In this document: in pieces, positions 22,698 through 35,806 of the stretch
How positions within the stretch are numbered: the first letter of the stretch is position 1
How the letters are laid out: every line of letters starts with the position of its first letter
Assembly (NCBI RefSeq): GCF_030247185.1
Contig: NC_080571.1
Location: 148,403,889-148,467,888 of the forward strand
Direction: 5' to 3'
DNA: 64,000 bases
DNA from: Malaya genurostris
Taxonomy: Eukaryota > Arthropoda > Insecta > Diptera > Culicidae
Notes under the pieces: model-generated
Told to the model about the DNA's origin: nothing
Seen by the model: the letters and a program-made list of their open reading frames with translations, nothing else
Database searches by the model: none
Program-made: the position numbers and the translations under genes

Positions 22698-23667
22698 CCC
22701 TTCTTAATCCACCTAGTGGTGTGATAATGCCTTTCTCTTCTTTCATAACAGTCTCATGAAGATGTGTTTCATACATTTATTAAATAATTTTAGACGCCAA
22801 TTGATTCAGATTGATTCGGGTAGTTCACAAAAGCATGCTTCAGTGTTTATGTCACACAGTCAGCATCATTTTTCCAAACTAGTGCTTGACATTTGCGTTG
22901 CCTATTTGTATGAGAACAGTGATGCTAATCTAAAAACCCTTCTTAATCCACCTAGTGGTGTGATAATGCCTTTCTCTTCTTTCATAACAGTCTCATGAAA
23001 ATATGTTTCATACATTTATTAAATAATTTTAGACGCCAATTGATTCAGATTGACTCGAGTAGTTCACAAAAGCATGCTTCAGTGTTTATGTCACACAGTC
23101 AGCATCATTTTTCCAAACTAGTGCTTGACATTTGCGTTGCCTATTTGTATGAGAACAATGATGCTAATCTAAAAAACCCTTCTTAATCCACCTAGTGGTG
23201 TGATAATGCCTTTCTCTTCTTTCATAACAGTCTCATGAAAATGTATTTCATAATTTTATTAAATAATTTCGGATACTAATTTCGAAACTAATTGATTCAG
23301 ATTGATTCGAGTAGTTCACAAAAGCATGCTTCAGTGTTTATGTCACACAGTCAGCATCATTTTTCCAAATTAGTGCTTGACAATTGCGTTGCCTATTTGT
23401 AATCAGTGATGCTAATCTAAAAAACCCTTCTTAATCCACCTAGTGGTGTGATAATGCCTTTCTCTTCTTTCATAACAGTCTCATGAAAATATGTTTCATA
23501 CATTTATAAAATAATTTTAGACGCCAATTGATTCAGATTGATTGGAGTAGTTCACAAAAGCATGCTTCAGTGTTTATGTCACACAGTCAGCATCATTTTT
23601 CCAAACTAGTGCTAGACATTTGCGTTGCCTATTTGTATGAGAACAGTGATGCTAATCTAAAAAAAAA
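22698..23667 (+). repeat. Repeat A, four tandem copies
   Basis: Copies start at 22698, 22937, 23177 and 23425, joined head to tail through an A run of variable length. The third is the most diverged. The group is bordered on both sides by B units at the same head and tail junctions. Confidence 0.9.
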
Positions 23668-24736
23668 GCCTTCTTAGTCCACTTAGTGATGTTTTCATAT
23701 ATCTTGAAAAATCACCATAGGGGGGAGTACATGAAATTTTCGAAATCGAAAAAAAATTTTTGATGCCAAAAGGCTTAGAATTGCATGAAACGTCGAGATT
23801 TAGTGTCATCTCAAAAAATTCTTTTTTGAAAAAATCGACTTTTTGGGACTTGGGAAAAAATATGAAAATTTTTCTAAGTCCCAGAATATTGATTTTTTCA
23901 AAAAAAATTTTTTTCGAGATGACACTAAATTTCGATGTTTTATGCAGTTTTAAGAGTTTTGGCATCAAAAAAAAATTTCGATTTTGGAAATTTCATGTAC
24001 TCCCCCCTATGGTGCTTTTTCAAGATCGAAAATTGCCAAACCTTTACCACCGGGTAGCACCCCTTAAGCATGTCCGATTTAGGTCAAATTTTGCATGAAG
24101 ACTTTTTTCGAGGTGCTTAAACTTTTCAGCACTAGAACTTTACGAAAATAGAGTTGATCCCAAAATTTTGGCACCCTTATATATATAAGAGCGGTAAAAA
24201 TCAACGTGTTTTGTCGGTTACGTCACTTATACCATCATATATCTGGAACCAAAAGTCACAACCATTTGATCTTCGAACTTGATCAACGGCCCGACAGTAG
24301 CTTTCAAACGAGCCCAAGTTTGTTAAAATCGGATCAGCCATCTCTGAGAAAATTGAGCGCGTTCAAATACAACGCTTTTTGTCGGTTACGTCACTTATAC
24401 GATCATATCTCCGGAACCAAAACTCACAACCATTTGGTCTTCGAACTTGATCAATAGCCCGACAGTAGCTTTTAAACGAGCCCAAGTTTGTTAAAATCGG
24501 TTCAGCCATCTCTGAGAAAATTGAGCGCGTTCAAATAGCACGATTTTTGTCGGTTACGTCACTTATACAATCATATCTCCGGAACCAAAAGTCACAGCCA
24601 TTTGATCTTCGAACTTGATCAATGGCCCGACAGTAGCTTTCAAACGAGCCCAAGTTTGTTCAAATCGGTTCAGCCATCTCTGAGAAAATTGAGCGCGTTC
24701 AAATATCTTCGAAAAGTGCACACACATACACACACA

Positions 24737-24774
<38 letters not shown>

Positions 24775-24891
24775 TTTTCCGATCTCGACGAACTGAGTCG
24801 AATGGTATATAACACTATGGGTCTCCGAGGCTCCGTTCGAAAGTCGGTTTTTCCAGCAATTCTAATACCTTTCTATAGAGAAAGGCAAAAA
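23668..24891 (+). repeat. Repeat B, diverged unit at the left edge of the homogeneous block
   Basis: Complete unit with three subrepeats. It has private changes in the foldback (CATCTCAAAAAATTC and GGGACTTGGG) and in the first two subrepeats, so it was not homogenised with the units to its right. Confidence 0.9.
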
Positions 24892-25960
24892 GCCTTCTTA
24901 GTCCACTTAGTGATGTTTTCATATATCTTGAAAAATCACCATAGGGGGGAGTACATGAAATTTTCGAAATCGAAAAAAAATTTTTGATGCCAAAAGGCTT
25001 AGAATTGCATGAAACGTCGAGATTTAGTGTCATCTCGAAAAAAATTTTTTTTGAAAAAATCGACTTTTTGGGACTTAGAAAAAATATGAAAATTTTTCTA
25101 AGTCCCGGAAAGTTGATTTTTTCAAAAAAATTTTTTTTTGAGATGACACTAAATTTCGATGTTTTATGCAGTTTTAAGAGTTTTGGCATCAAAAAAAATT
25201 TTCGATTTTAGAAATTTCATGTACTCCCCCCTATGGTGCTTTTTCAAGATCGATAATTGTCAAACCTTTACCACCGGGCAGCACCCCTTAAGCATGTCCG
25301 ATTTAGGTCAAATTTTGCATGAAGGCTTTTTTCGAGGTGCTTAAACTTTTGAGCACTAGAACTTTACGAAAATAGAGTTGATCCCAAAATTTTGGCACCC
25401 TTATATATACAAGAGCGGTAAAAATCAACGTGTTTTGTCGGTTACGTCACTTATACCATCATATATCTGGAACCAAAAGTCACAACCATTTGATCTTCGA
25501 ACTTGATCAGCGGCCCGACAGTAGCTTTCGAACGAGCCCAAGTTTGTTAAAATCGGATCAGCCATCTCTGAGAAAATTGAGCGCGTTCAAATACAACGCT
25601 TTTTGTCGGTTACGTCACTTATACAATCATATCTCCGGAACCAAAAGTCACAGCCATTTGATCTTCGAACTTGATCAATGGCCCGCCAGTAGCTTTCAAA
25701 CGAGTCCAAGTTTGTTCAAATCGGTTCAGCCATCTCTGAGAAAATTGAGCGCGTTCAAATACAACGCTTTTTGTCGGTTACGTCACTTATACAATCATAT
25801 CTCCGGAACCAAAAGTCACAGCCATTTGATCTTCGAACTTGATCAATGCCCCGATAGTAGCTTTCAAATGAGCCCAAGTTTGTTAAAATCGGTTTAGCCA
25901 TCTCTGAGAAAATTGAGCGCGTTCAAATATCTTCGAAAAGTGCACACACATACACACATA

Positions 25961-26000
<40 letters not shown>

Positions 26001-26150
26001 TTTTCCGATCTCGTCGAGCTGAGTCGAATGGTATATAACACTATGGGTCTCCGAGGCTCCGTTCGAAAGTCGGTTTTTCCAGCAATTCTAATACCTTTCT
26101 ATAGAGAAAGGCAAAAAGCCTTCTTAGTCCACTTAGTGATGTTTTCATAT

Positions 26151-26476
26151 ATCTTGAAAAATCACCATAGGGGGGAGTACATGAAATTTTCGAAATCGAA
26201 AAAAAATTTTTGATGCCAAAAGGCTTAGAATTGCATGAAACGTCGAGATTTAGTGTCATCTCGAAAAAAATTTTTTTTGAAAAAATCGACTTTTTGGGAC
26301 TTAGAAAAAATATGAAAATTTTTCTAAGTCCCGGAAAGTTGATTTTTTCAAAAAAATTTTTTTTTGAGATGACACTAAATTTCGATGTTTTATGCAGTTT
26401 TAAGAGTTTTGGCATCAAAAAAAATTTTCGATTTTGGAAATTTCATGTACTCCCCCCTATGGTGCTTTTTCAAGAT
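26151..26476. repeat. Long imperfect foldback in Repeat B (representative unit)
   Basis: The left arm starts ATCTTGAAAAATCACCATAG and the right arm ends CTATGGTGCTTTTTCAAGAT; the arms are about 155 bp each. The centre is the small palindrome CTTAGAAAAA...TTTTTCTAAG near 26314. Present in every full unit. A transcript would fold into a long dsRNA-like hairpin. Confidence 0.92.
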
Positions 26477-26655
26477 CGATAATTGTCAAACCTTTACCAC
26501 CGGGCAGCACCCCTTAAGCATGTCCGATTTAGGTCAAATTTTGCATGAAGGCTTTTTTCGAGGTGCTTAAACTTTTGAGCACTAGAACTTTACGAAAATA
26601 GAGTTGATCCCAAAATTTTGGCACCCTTATATATACAAGAGCGGTAAAAATCAAC

Positions 26656-27163
26656 GTGTTTTGTCGGTTACGTCACTTATACCATCATATATCTGGAACC
26701 AAAAGTCACAACCATTTGATCTTCGAACTTGATCAGCGGCCCGACAGTAGCTTTCGAACGAGCCCAAGTTTGTTAAAATCGGATCAGCCATCTCTGAGAA
26801 AATTGAGCGCGTTCAAATACAACGCTTTTTGTCGGTTACGTCACTTATACAATCATATCTCCGGAACCAAAAGTCACAGCCATTTGATCTTCGAACTTGA
26901 TCAATGGCCCGCCAGTAGCTTTCAAACGAGTCCAAGTTTGTTCAAATCGGTTCAGCCATCTCTGAGAAAATTGAGCGCGTTCAAATACAACGCTTTTTGT
27001 CGGTTACGTCACTTATACAATCATATCTCCGGAACCAAAAGTCACAGCCATTTGATCTTCGAACTTGATCAATGCCCCGATAGTAGCTTTCAAATGAGCC
27101 CAAGTTTGTTAAAATCGGTTTAGCCATCTCTGAGAAAATTGAGCGCGTTCAAATATCTTCGAA
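26656..27163 (+). repeat. 168-bp subrepeats of Repeat B (representative unit)
   Basis: Three head-to-tail copies with period 168 bp (TTTTGTCGG at 26659, 26827 and 26995). The three positions have their own diagnostic variants (CATATATCTGG first, GGCCCGCCAG second, GCCCCGATAG third) that recur in the same order in every central unit. This is a higher-order repeat structure. The frame is open by chance in one phase because 168 is a multiple of three. Confidence 0.93.
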
Positions 27164-27186
27164 AAGTGCACACACATACACACATA

Positions 27187-27218
<32 letters not shown>

Positions 27219-27220
27219 GA
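27164..27220. repeat. CA microsatellite in Repeat B (representative unit)
   Basis: A compound tract of CATACACA groups followed by pure CA, between GTGCACACAC and CAGACATTTTCC. Its length differs from unit to unit by multiples of two and explains most of the unit-length variation. The copia element inserted in the tract of the 42034 unit. Confidence 0.9.
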
Positions 27221-28408
27221 CATTTTCCGATCTCGTCGAGCTGAGTCGAATGGTATATAACACTATGGGTCTCCGAGGCTCCGTTCGAAAGTCGGTTTTT
27301 CCAGCAATTCTAATACCTTTCTATAGAGAAAGGCAAAAAGCCTTCTTAGTCCACTTAGTGATGTTTTCATATATCTTGAAAAATCACCATAGGGGGGAGT
27401 ACATGAAATTTTCGAAATCGAAAAAAAATTTTTGATGCCAAAAGGCTTAGAATTGCATGAAACGTCGAGATTTAGTGTCATCTCGAAAAAAATTTTTTTT
27501 GAAAAAATCGACTTTTTGGGACTTAGAAAAAATATGAAAATTTTTCTAAGTCCCGGAAAGTTGATTTTTTCAAAAAAATTTTTTTTTGAGATGACACTAA
27601 ATTTCGATGTTTTATGCAGTTTTAAGAGTTTTGGCATCAAAAAAAATTTTCGATTTTGGAAATTTCATGTACTCCCCCCTATGGTGCTTTTTCAAGATCG
27701 ATAATTGTCAAACCTTTACCACCGGGCAGCACCCCTTAAGCATGTCCGATTTAGGTCAAATTTTGCATGAAGGCTTTTTTCGAGGTGCTTAAACTTTTGA
27801 GCACTAGAACTTTACGAAAATAGAGTTGATCCCAAAATTTTGGCACCCTTATATATACAAGAGCGGTAAAAATCAACGTGTTTTGTCGGTTACGTCACTT
27901 ATACCATCATATATCTGGAACCAAAAGTCACAACCATTTGATCTTCGAACTTGATCAGCGGCCCGACAGTAGCTTTCGAACGAGCCCAAGTTTGTTAAAA
28001 TCGGATCAGCCATCTCTGAGAAAATTGAGCGCGTTCAAATACAACGCTTTTTGTCGGTTACGTCACTTATACAATCATATCTCCGGAACCAAAAGTCACA
28101 GCCATTTGATCTTCGAACTTGATCAATGGCCCGCCAGTAGCTTTCAAACGAGTCCAAGTTTGTTCAAATCGGTTCAGCCATCTCTGAGAAAATTGAGCGC
28201 GTTCAAATACAACGCTTTTTGTCGGTTACGTCACTTATACAATCATATCTCCGGAACCAAAAGTCACAGCCATTTGATCTTCGAACTTGATCAATGCCCC
28301 GATAGTAGCTTTCAAATGAGCCCAAGTTTGTTAAAATCGGTTTAGCCATCTCTGAGAAAATTGAGCGCGTTCAAATATCTTCGAAAAGTGCACACACATA
28401 CACACATA

Positions 28409-28446
<38 letters not shown>

Positions 28447-29624
28447 TTTTCCGATCTCGTCGAGCTGAGTCGAATGGTATATAACACTATGGGTCTCCGA
28501 GGCTCCGTTCGAAAGTCGGTTTTTCCAGCAATTCTAATACCTTTCTATAGAGAAAGGCAAAAAGCCTTCTTAGTCCACTTAGTGATGTTTTCATATATCT
28601 TGAAAAATCACCATAGGGGGGAGTACATGAAATTTTCGAAATCGAAAAAAAATTTTTGATGCCAAAAGGCTTAGAATTGCATGAAACGTCGAGATTTAGT
28701 GTCATCTCGAAAAAAATTTTTTTTGAAAAAATCGACTTTTTGGGACTTAGAAAAAATATGAAAATTTTTCTAAGTCCCGGAAAGTTGATTTTTTCAAAAA
28801 AATTTTTTTTTGAGATGACACTAAATTTCGATGTTTTATGCAGTTTTAAGAGTTTTGGCATCAAAAAAAATTTTCGATTTTGGAAATTTCATGTACTCCC
28901 CCCTATGGTGCTTTTTCAAGATCGATAATTGTCAAACCTTTACCACCGGGCAGCACCCCTTAAGCATGTCCGATTTAGGTCAAATTTTGCATGAAGGCTT
29001 TTTTCGAGGTGCTTAAACTTTTGAGCACTAGAACTTTACGAAAATAGAGTTGATCCCAAAATTTTGGCACCCTTATATATACAAGAGCGGTAAAAATCAA
29101 CGTGTTTTGTCGGTTACGTCACTTATACCATCATATATCTGGAACCAAAAGTCACAACCATTTGATCTTCGAACTTGATCAGCGGCCCGACAGTAGCTTT
29201 CGAACGAGCCCAAGTTTGTTAAAATCGGATCAGCCATCTCTGAGAAAATTGAGCGCGTTCAAATACAACGCTTTTTGTCGGTTACGTCACTTATACAATC
29301 ATATCTCCGGAACCAAAAGTCACAGCCATTTGATCTTCGAACTTGATCAATGGCCCGCCAGTAGCTTTCAAACGAGTCCAAGTTTGTTCAAATCGGTTCA
29401 GCCATCTCTGAGAAAATTGAGCGCGTTCAAATACAACGCTTTTTGTCGGTTACGTCACTTATACAATCATATCTCCGGAACCAAAAGTCACAGCCATTTG
29501 ATCTTCGAACTTGATCAATGCCCCGATAGTAGCTTTCAAATGAGCCCAAGTTTGTTAAAATCGGTTTAGCCATCTCTGAGAAAATTGAGCGCGTTCAAAT
29601 ATCTTCGAAAAGTGCACACACATA

Positions 29625-29672
<48 letters not shown>

Positions 29673-30858
29673 TTTTCCGATCTCGTCGAGCTGAGTCGAA
29701 TGGTATATAACACTATGGGTCTCCGAGGCTCCGTTCGAAAGTCGGTTTTTCCAGCAATTCTAATACCTTTCTATAGAGAAAGGCAAAAAGCCTTCTTAGT
29801 CCACTTAGTGATGTTTTCATATATCTTGAAAAATCACCATAGGGGGGAGTACATGAAATTTTCGAAATCGAAAAAAAATTTTTGATGCCAAAAGGCTTAG
29901 AATTGCATGAAACGTCGAGATTTAGTGTCATCTCGAAAAAAATTTTTTTTGAAAAAATCGACTTTTTGGGACTTAGAAAAAATATGAAAATTTTTCTAAG
30001 TCCCGGAAAGTTGATTTTTTCAAAAAAATTTTTTTTTGAGATGACACTAAATTTCGATGTTTTATGCAGTTTTAAGAGTTTTGGCATCAAAAAAAATTTT
30101 CGATTTTGGAAATTTCATGTACTCCCCCCTATGGTGCTTTTTCAAGATCGATAATTGTCAAACCTTTACCACCGGGCAGCACCCCTTAAGCATGTCCGAT
30201 TTAGGTCAAATTTTGCATGAAGGCTTTTTTCGAGGTGCTTAAACTTTTGAGCACTAGAACTTTACGAAAATAGAGTTGATCCCAAAATTTTGGCACCCTT
30301 ATATATACAAGAGCGGTAAAAATCAACGTGTTTTGTCGGTTACGTCACTTATACCATCATATATCTGGAACCAAAAGTCACAACCATTTGATCTTCGAAC
30401 TTGATCAGCGGCCCGACAGTAGCTTTCGAACGAGCCCAAGTTTGTTAAAATCGGATCAGCCATCTCTGAGAAAATTGAGCGCGTTCAAATACAACGCTTT
30501 TTGTCGGTTACGTCACTTATACAATCATATCTCCGGAACCAAAAGTCACAGCCATTTGATCTTCGAACTTGATCAATGGCCCGCCAGTAGCTTTCAAACG
30601 AGTCCAAGTTTGTTCAAATCGGTTCAGCCATCTCTGAGAAAATTGAGCGCGTTCAAATACAACGCTTTTTGTCGGTTACGTCACTTATACAATCATATCT
30701 CCGGAACCAAAAGTCACAGCCATTTGATCTTCGAACTTGATCAATGCCCCGATAGTAGCTTTCAAATGAGCCCAAGTTTGTTAAAATCGGTTTAGCCATC
30801 TCTGAGAAAATTGAGCGCGTTCAAATATCTTCGAAAAGTGCACACACATACACACATA

Positions 30859-30896
<38 letters not shown>

Positions 30897-32082
30897 TTTT
30901 CCGATCTCGTCGAGCTGAGTCGAATGGTATATAACACTATGGGTCTCCGAGGCTCCGTTCGAAAGTCGGTTTTTCCAGCAATTCTAATACCTTTCTATAG
31001 AGAAAGGCAAAAAGCCTTCTTAGTCCACTTAGTGATGTTTTCATATATCTTGAAAAATCACCATAGGGGGGAGTACATGAAATTTTCGAAATCGAAAAAA
31101 AATTTTTGATGCCAAAAGGCTTAGAATTGCATGAAACGTCGAGATTTAGTGTCATCTCGAAAAAAAATTTTTTTGAAAAAATCGACTTTTTGGGACTTAG
31201 AAAAAATATGAAAATTTTTCTAAGTCCCGGAAAGTTGATTTTTTCAAAAAAATTTTTTCTTGAGATGACACTAAATTTCGATGTTTTATGCAGTTTTAAG
31301 AGTTTTGGCATCAAAAAAAATTTTCGATTTTGGAAATTTCATGTACTCCCCCCTATGGTGCTTTTTCAAGATCGATAATTGTCAAACCTTTACCACCGGG
31401 CAGCACCCCTTAAGCATGTCCGATTTAGGTCAAATTTTGCATGAAGGCTTTTTTCGAGGTGCTTAAACTTTTGAGCACTAGAACTTTACGAAAATAGAGT
31501 TGATCCCAAAATTTTGGCACCCTTATATATACAAGAGCGGTAAAAATCAACGTGTTTTGTCGGTTACGTCACTTATACCATCATATATCTGGAACCAAAA
31601 GTCACAACCATTTGATCTTCGAACTTGATCAGCGGCCCGACAGTAGCTTTCGAACGAGCCCAAGTTTGTTAAAATCGGATCAGCCATCTCTGAGAAAATT
31701 GAGCGCGTTCAAATACAACGCTTTTTGTCGGTTACGTCACTTATACAATCATATCTCCGGAACCAAAAGTCACAGCCATTTGATCTTCGAACTTGATCAA
31801 TGGCCCGCCAGTAGCTTTCAAACGAGTCCAAGTTTGTTCAAATCGGTTCAGCCATCTCTGAGAAAATTGAGCGCGTTCAAATACAACGCTTTTTGTCGGT
31901 TACGTCACTTATACAATCATATCTCCGGAACCAAAAGTCACAGCCATTTGATCTTCGAACTTGATCAATGCCCCGATAGTAGCTTTCAAATGAGCCCAAG
32001 TTTGTTAAAATCGGTTTAGCCATCTCTGAGAAAATTGAGCGCGTTCAAATATCTTCGAAAAGTGCACACACATACACACATA

Positions 32083-32122
<40 letters not shown>

Positions 32123-33308
32123 TTTTCCGATCTCGTCGAGCTGAGTCGAATGGTATATAACACTATGGGTCTCCGAGGCTCCGTTCGAAAGTCGGTTTTT
32201 CCAGCAATTCTAATACCTTTCTATAGAGAAAGGCAAAAAGCCTTCTTAGTCCACTTAGTGATGTTTTCATATATCTTGAAAAATCACCATAGGGGGGAGT
32301 ACATGAAATTTTCGAAATCGAAAAAAAATTTTTGATGCCAAAAGGCTTAGAATTGCATGAAACGTCGAGATTTAGTGTCATCTCGAAAAAAATTTTTTTT
32401 GAAAAAATCGACTTTTTGGGACTTAGAAAAAATATGAAAATTTTTCTAAGTCCCGGAAAGTTGATTTTTTCAAAAAAATTTTTTTTTGAGATGACACTAA
32501 ATTTCGATGTTTTATGCAGTTTTAAGAGTTTTGGCATCAAAAAAAATTTTCGATTTTGGAAATTTCATGTACTCCCCCCTATGGTGCTTTTTCAAGATCG
32601 ATAATTGTCAAACCTTTACCACCGGGCAGCACCCCTTAAGCATGTCCGATTTAGGTCAAATTTTGCATGAAGGCTTTTTTCGAGGTGCTTAAACTTTTGA
32701 GCACTAGAACTTTACGAAAATAGAGTTGATCCCAAAATTTTGGCACCCTTATATATACAAGAGCGGTAAAAATCAACGTGTTTTGTCGGTTACGTCACTT
32801 ATACCATCATATATCTGGAACCAAAAGTCACAACCATTTGATCTTCGAACTTGATCAGCGGCCCGACAGTAGCTTTCGAACGAGCCCAAGTTTGTTAAAA
32901 TCGGATCAGCCATCTCTGAGAAAATTGAGCGCGTTCAAATACAACGCTTTTTGTCGGTTACGTCACTTATACAATCATATCTCCGGAACCAAAAGTCACA
33001 GCCATTTGATCTTCGAACTTGATCAATGGCCCGCCAGTAGCTTTCAAACGAGTCCAAGTTTGTTCAAATCGGTTCAGCCATCTCTGAGAAAATTGAGCGC
33101 GTTCAAATACAACGCTTTTTGTCGGTTACGTCACTTATACAATCATATCTCCGGAACCAAAAGTCACAGCCATTTGATCTTCGAACTTGATCAATGCCCC
33201 GATAGTAGCTTTCAAATGAGCCCAAGTTTGTTAAAATCGGTTTAGCCATCTCTGAGAAAATTGAGCGCGTTCAAATATCTTCGAAAAGTGCACACACATA
33301 CACACATA

Positions 33309-33346
<38 letters not shown>

Positions 33347-34532
33347 TTTTCCGATCTCGTCGAGCTGAGTCGAATGGTATATAACACTATGGGTCTCCGA
33401 GGCTCCGTTCGAAAGTCGGTTTTTCCAGCAATTCTAATACCTTTCTATAGAGAAAGGCAAAAAGCCTTCTTAGTCCACTTAGTGATGTTTTCATATATCT
33501 TGAAAAATCACCATAGGGGGGAGTACATGAAATTTTCGAAATCGAAAAAAAATTTTTGATGCCAAAAGGCTTAGAATTGCATGAAACGTCGAGATTTAGT
33601 GTCATCTCGAAAAAAATTTTTTTTGAAAAAATCGACTTTTTGGGACTTAGAAAAAATATGAAAATTTTTCTAAGTCCCGGAAAGTTGATTTTTTCAAAAA
33701 AATTTTTTTTTGAGATGACACTAAATTTCGATGTTTTATGCAGTTTTAAGAGTTTTGGCATCAAAAAAAATTTTCGATTTTGGAAATTTCATGTACTCCC
33801 CCCTATGGTGCTTTTTCAAGATCGATAATTGTCAAACCTTTACCACCGGGCAGCACCCCTTAAGCATGTCCGATTTAGGTCAAATTTTGCATGAAGGCTT
33901 TTTTCGAGGTGCTTAAACTTTTGAGCACTAGAACTTTACGAAAATAGAGTTGATCCCAAAATTTTGGCACCCTTATATATACAAGAGCGGTAAAAATCAA
34001 CGTGTTTTGTCGGTTACGTCACTTATACCATCATATATCTGGAACCAAAAGTCACAACCATTTGATCTTCGAACTTGATCAGCGGCCCGACAGTAGCTTT
34101 CGAACGAGCCCAAGTTTGTTAAAATCGGATCAGCCATCTCTGAGAAAATTGAGCGCGTTCAAATACAACGCTTTTTGTCGGTTACGTCACTTATACAATC
34201 ATATCTCCGGAACCAAAAGTCACAGCCATTTGATCTTCGAACTTGATCAATGGCCCGCCAGTAGCTTTCAAACGAGTCCAAGTTTGTTCAAATCGGTTCA
34301 GCCATCTCTGAGAAAATTGATCGCGTTCAAATACAACGCTTTTTGTCGGTTACGTCACTTATACAATCATATCTCCGGAACCAAAAGTCACAGCCATTTG
34401 ATCTTCGAACTTGATCAATGCCCCGATAGTAGCTTTCAAATGAGCCCAAGTTTGTTAAAATCGGTTTAGCCATCTCTGAGAAAATTGAGCGCGTTCAAAT
34501 ATCTTCGAAAAGTGCACACACATACACACATA

Positions 34533-34580
<48 letters not shown>

Positions 34581-35766
34581 TTTTCCGATCTCGTCGAGCT
34601 GAGTCGAATGGTATATAACACTATGGGTCTCCGAGGCTCCGTTCGAAAGTCGGTTTTTCCAGCAATTCTAATACCTTTCTATAGAGAAAGGCAAAAAGCC
34701 TTCTTAGTCCACTTAGTGATGTTTTCATATATCTTGAAAAATCACCATAGGGGGGAGTACATGAAATTTTCGAAATCGAAAAAAAATTTTTGATGCCAAA
34801 AGGCTTAGAATTGCATGAAACGTCGAGATTTAGTGTCATCTCGAAAAAAATTTTTTTTGAAAAAATCGACTTTTTGGGACTTAGAAAAAATATGAAAATT
34901 TTTCTAAGTCCCGGAAAGTTGATTTTTTCAAAAAAATTTTTTTTTGAGATGACACTAAATTTCGATGTTTTATGCAGTTTTAAGAGTTTTGGCATCAAAA
35001 AAAATTTTCGATTTTGGAAATTTCATGTACTCCCCCCTATGGTGCTTTTTCAAGATCGATAATTGTCAAACCTTTACCACCGGGCAGCACCCCTTAAGCA
35101 TGTCCGATTTAGGTCAAATTTTGCATGAAGGCTTTTTTCGAGGTGCTTAAACTTTTGAGCACTAGAACTTTACGAAAATAGAGTTGATCCCAAAATTTTG
35201 GCACCCTTATATATACAAGAGCGGTAAAAATCAACGTGTTTTGTCGGTTACGTCACTTATACCATCATATATCTGGAACCAAAAGTCACAACCATTTGAT
35301 CTTCGAACTTGATCAGCGGCCCGACAGTAGCTTTCGAACGAGCCCAAGTTTGTTAAAATCGGATCAGCCATCTCTGAGAAAATTGAGCGCGTTCAAATAC
35401 AACGCTTTTTGTCGGTTACGTCACTTATACAATCATATCTCCGGAACCAAAAGTCACAGCCATTTGATCTTCGAACTTGATCAATGGCCCGCCAGTAGCT
35501 TTCAAACGAGTCCAAGTTTGTTCAAATCGGTTCAGCCATCTCTGAGAAAATTGAGCGCGTTCAAATACAACGCTTTTTGTCGGTTACGTCACTTATACAA
35601 TCATATCTCCGGAACCAAAAGTCACAGCCATTTGATCTTCGAACTTGATCAATGCCCCGATAGTAGCTTTCAAATGAGCCCAAGTTTGTTAAAATCGGTT
35701 TAGCCATCTCTGAGAAAATTGAGCGCGTTCAAATATCTTCGAAAAGTGCACACACATACACACATA

Positions 35767-35806
<40 letters not shown>

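Noticed and set aside
26041..26418. Recurrent 125-codon minus-strand frame and 90-codon plus-strand frame in each B unit
   Set aside because: They lie in the foldback arms. The two strands encode near-mirror products (Phe/Lys-rich) because the arms are complementary, and the frames break in diverged units.
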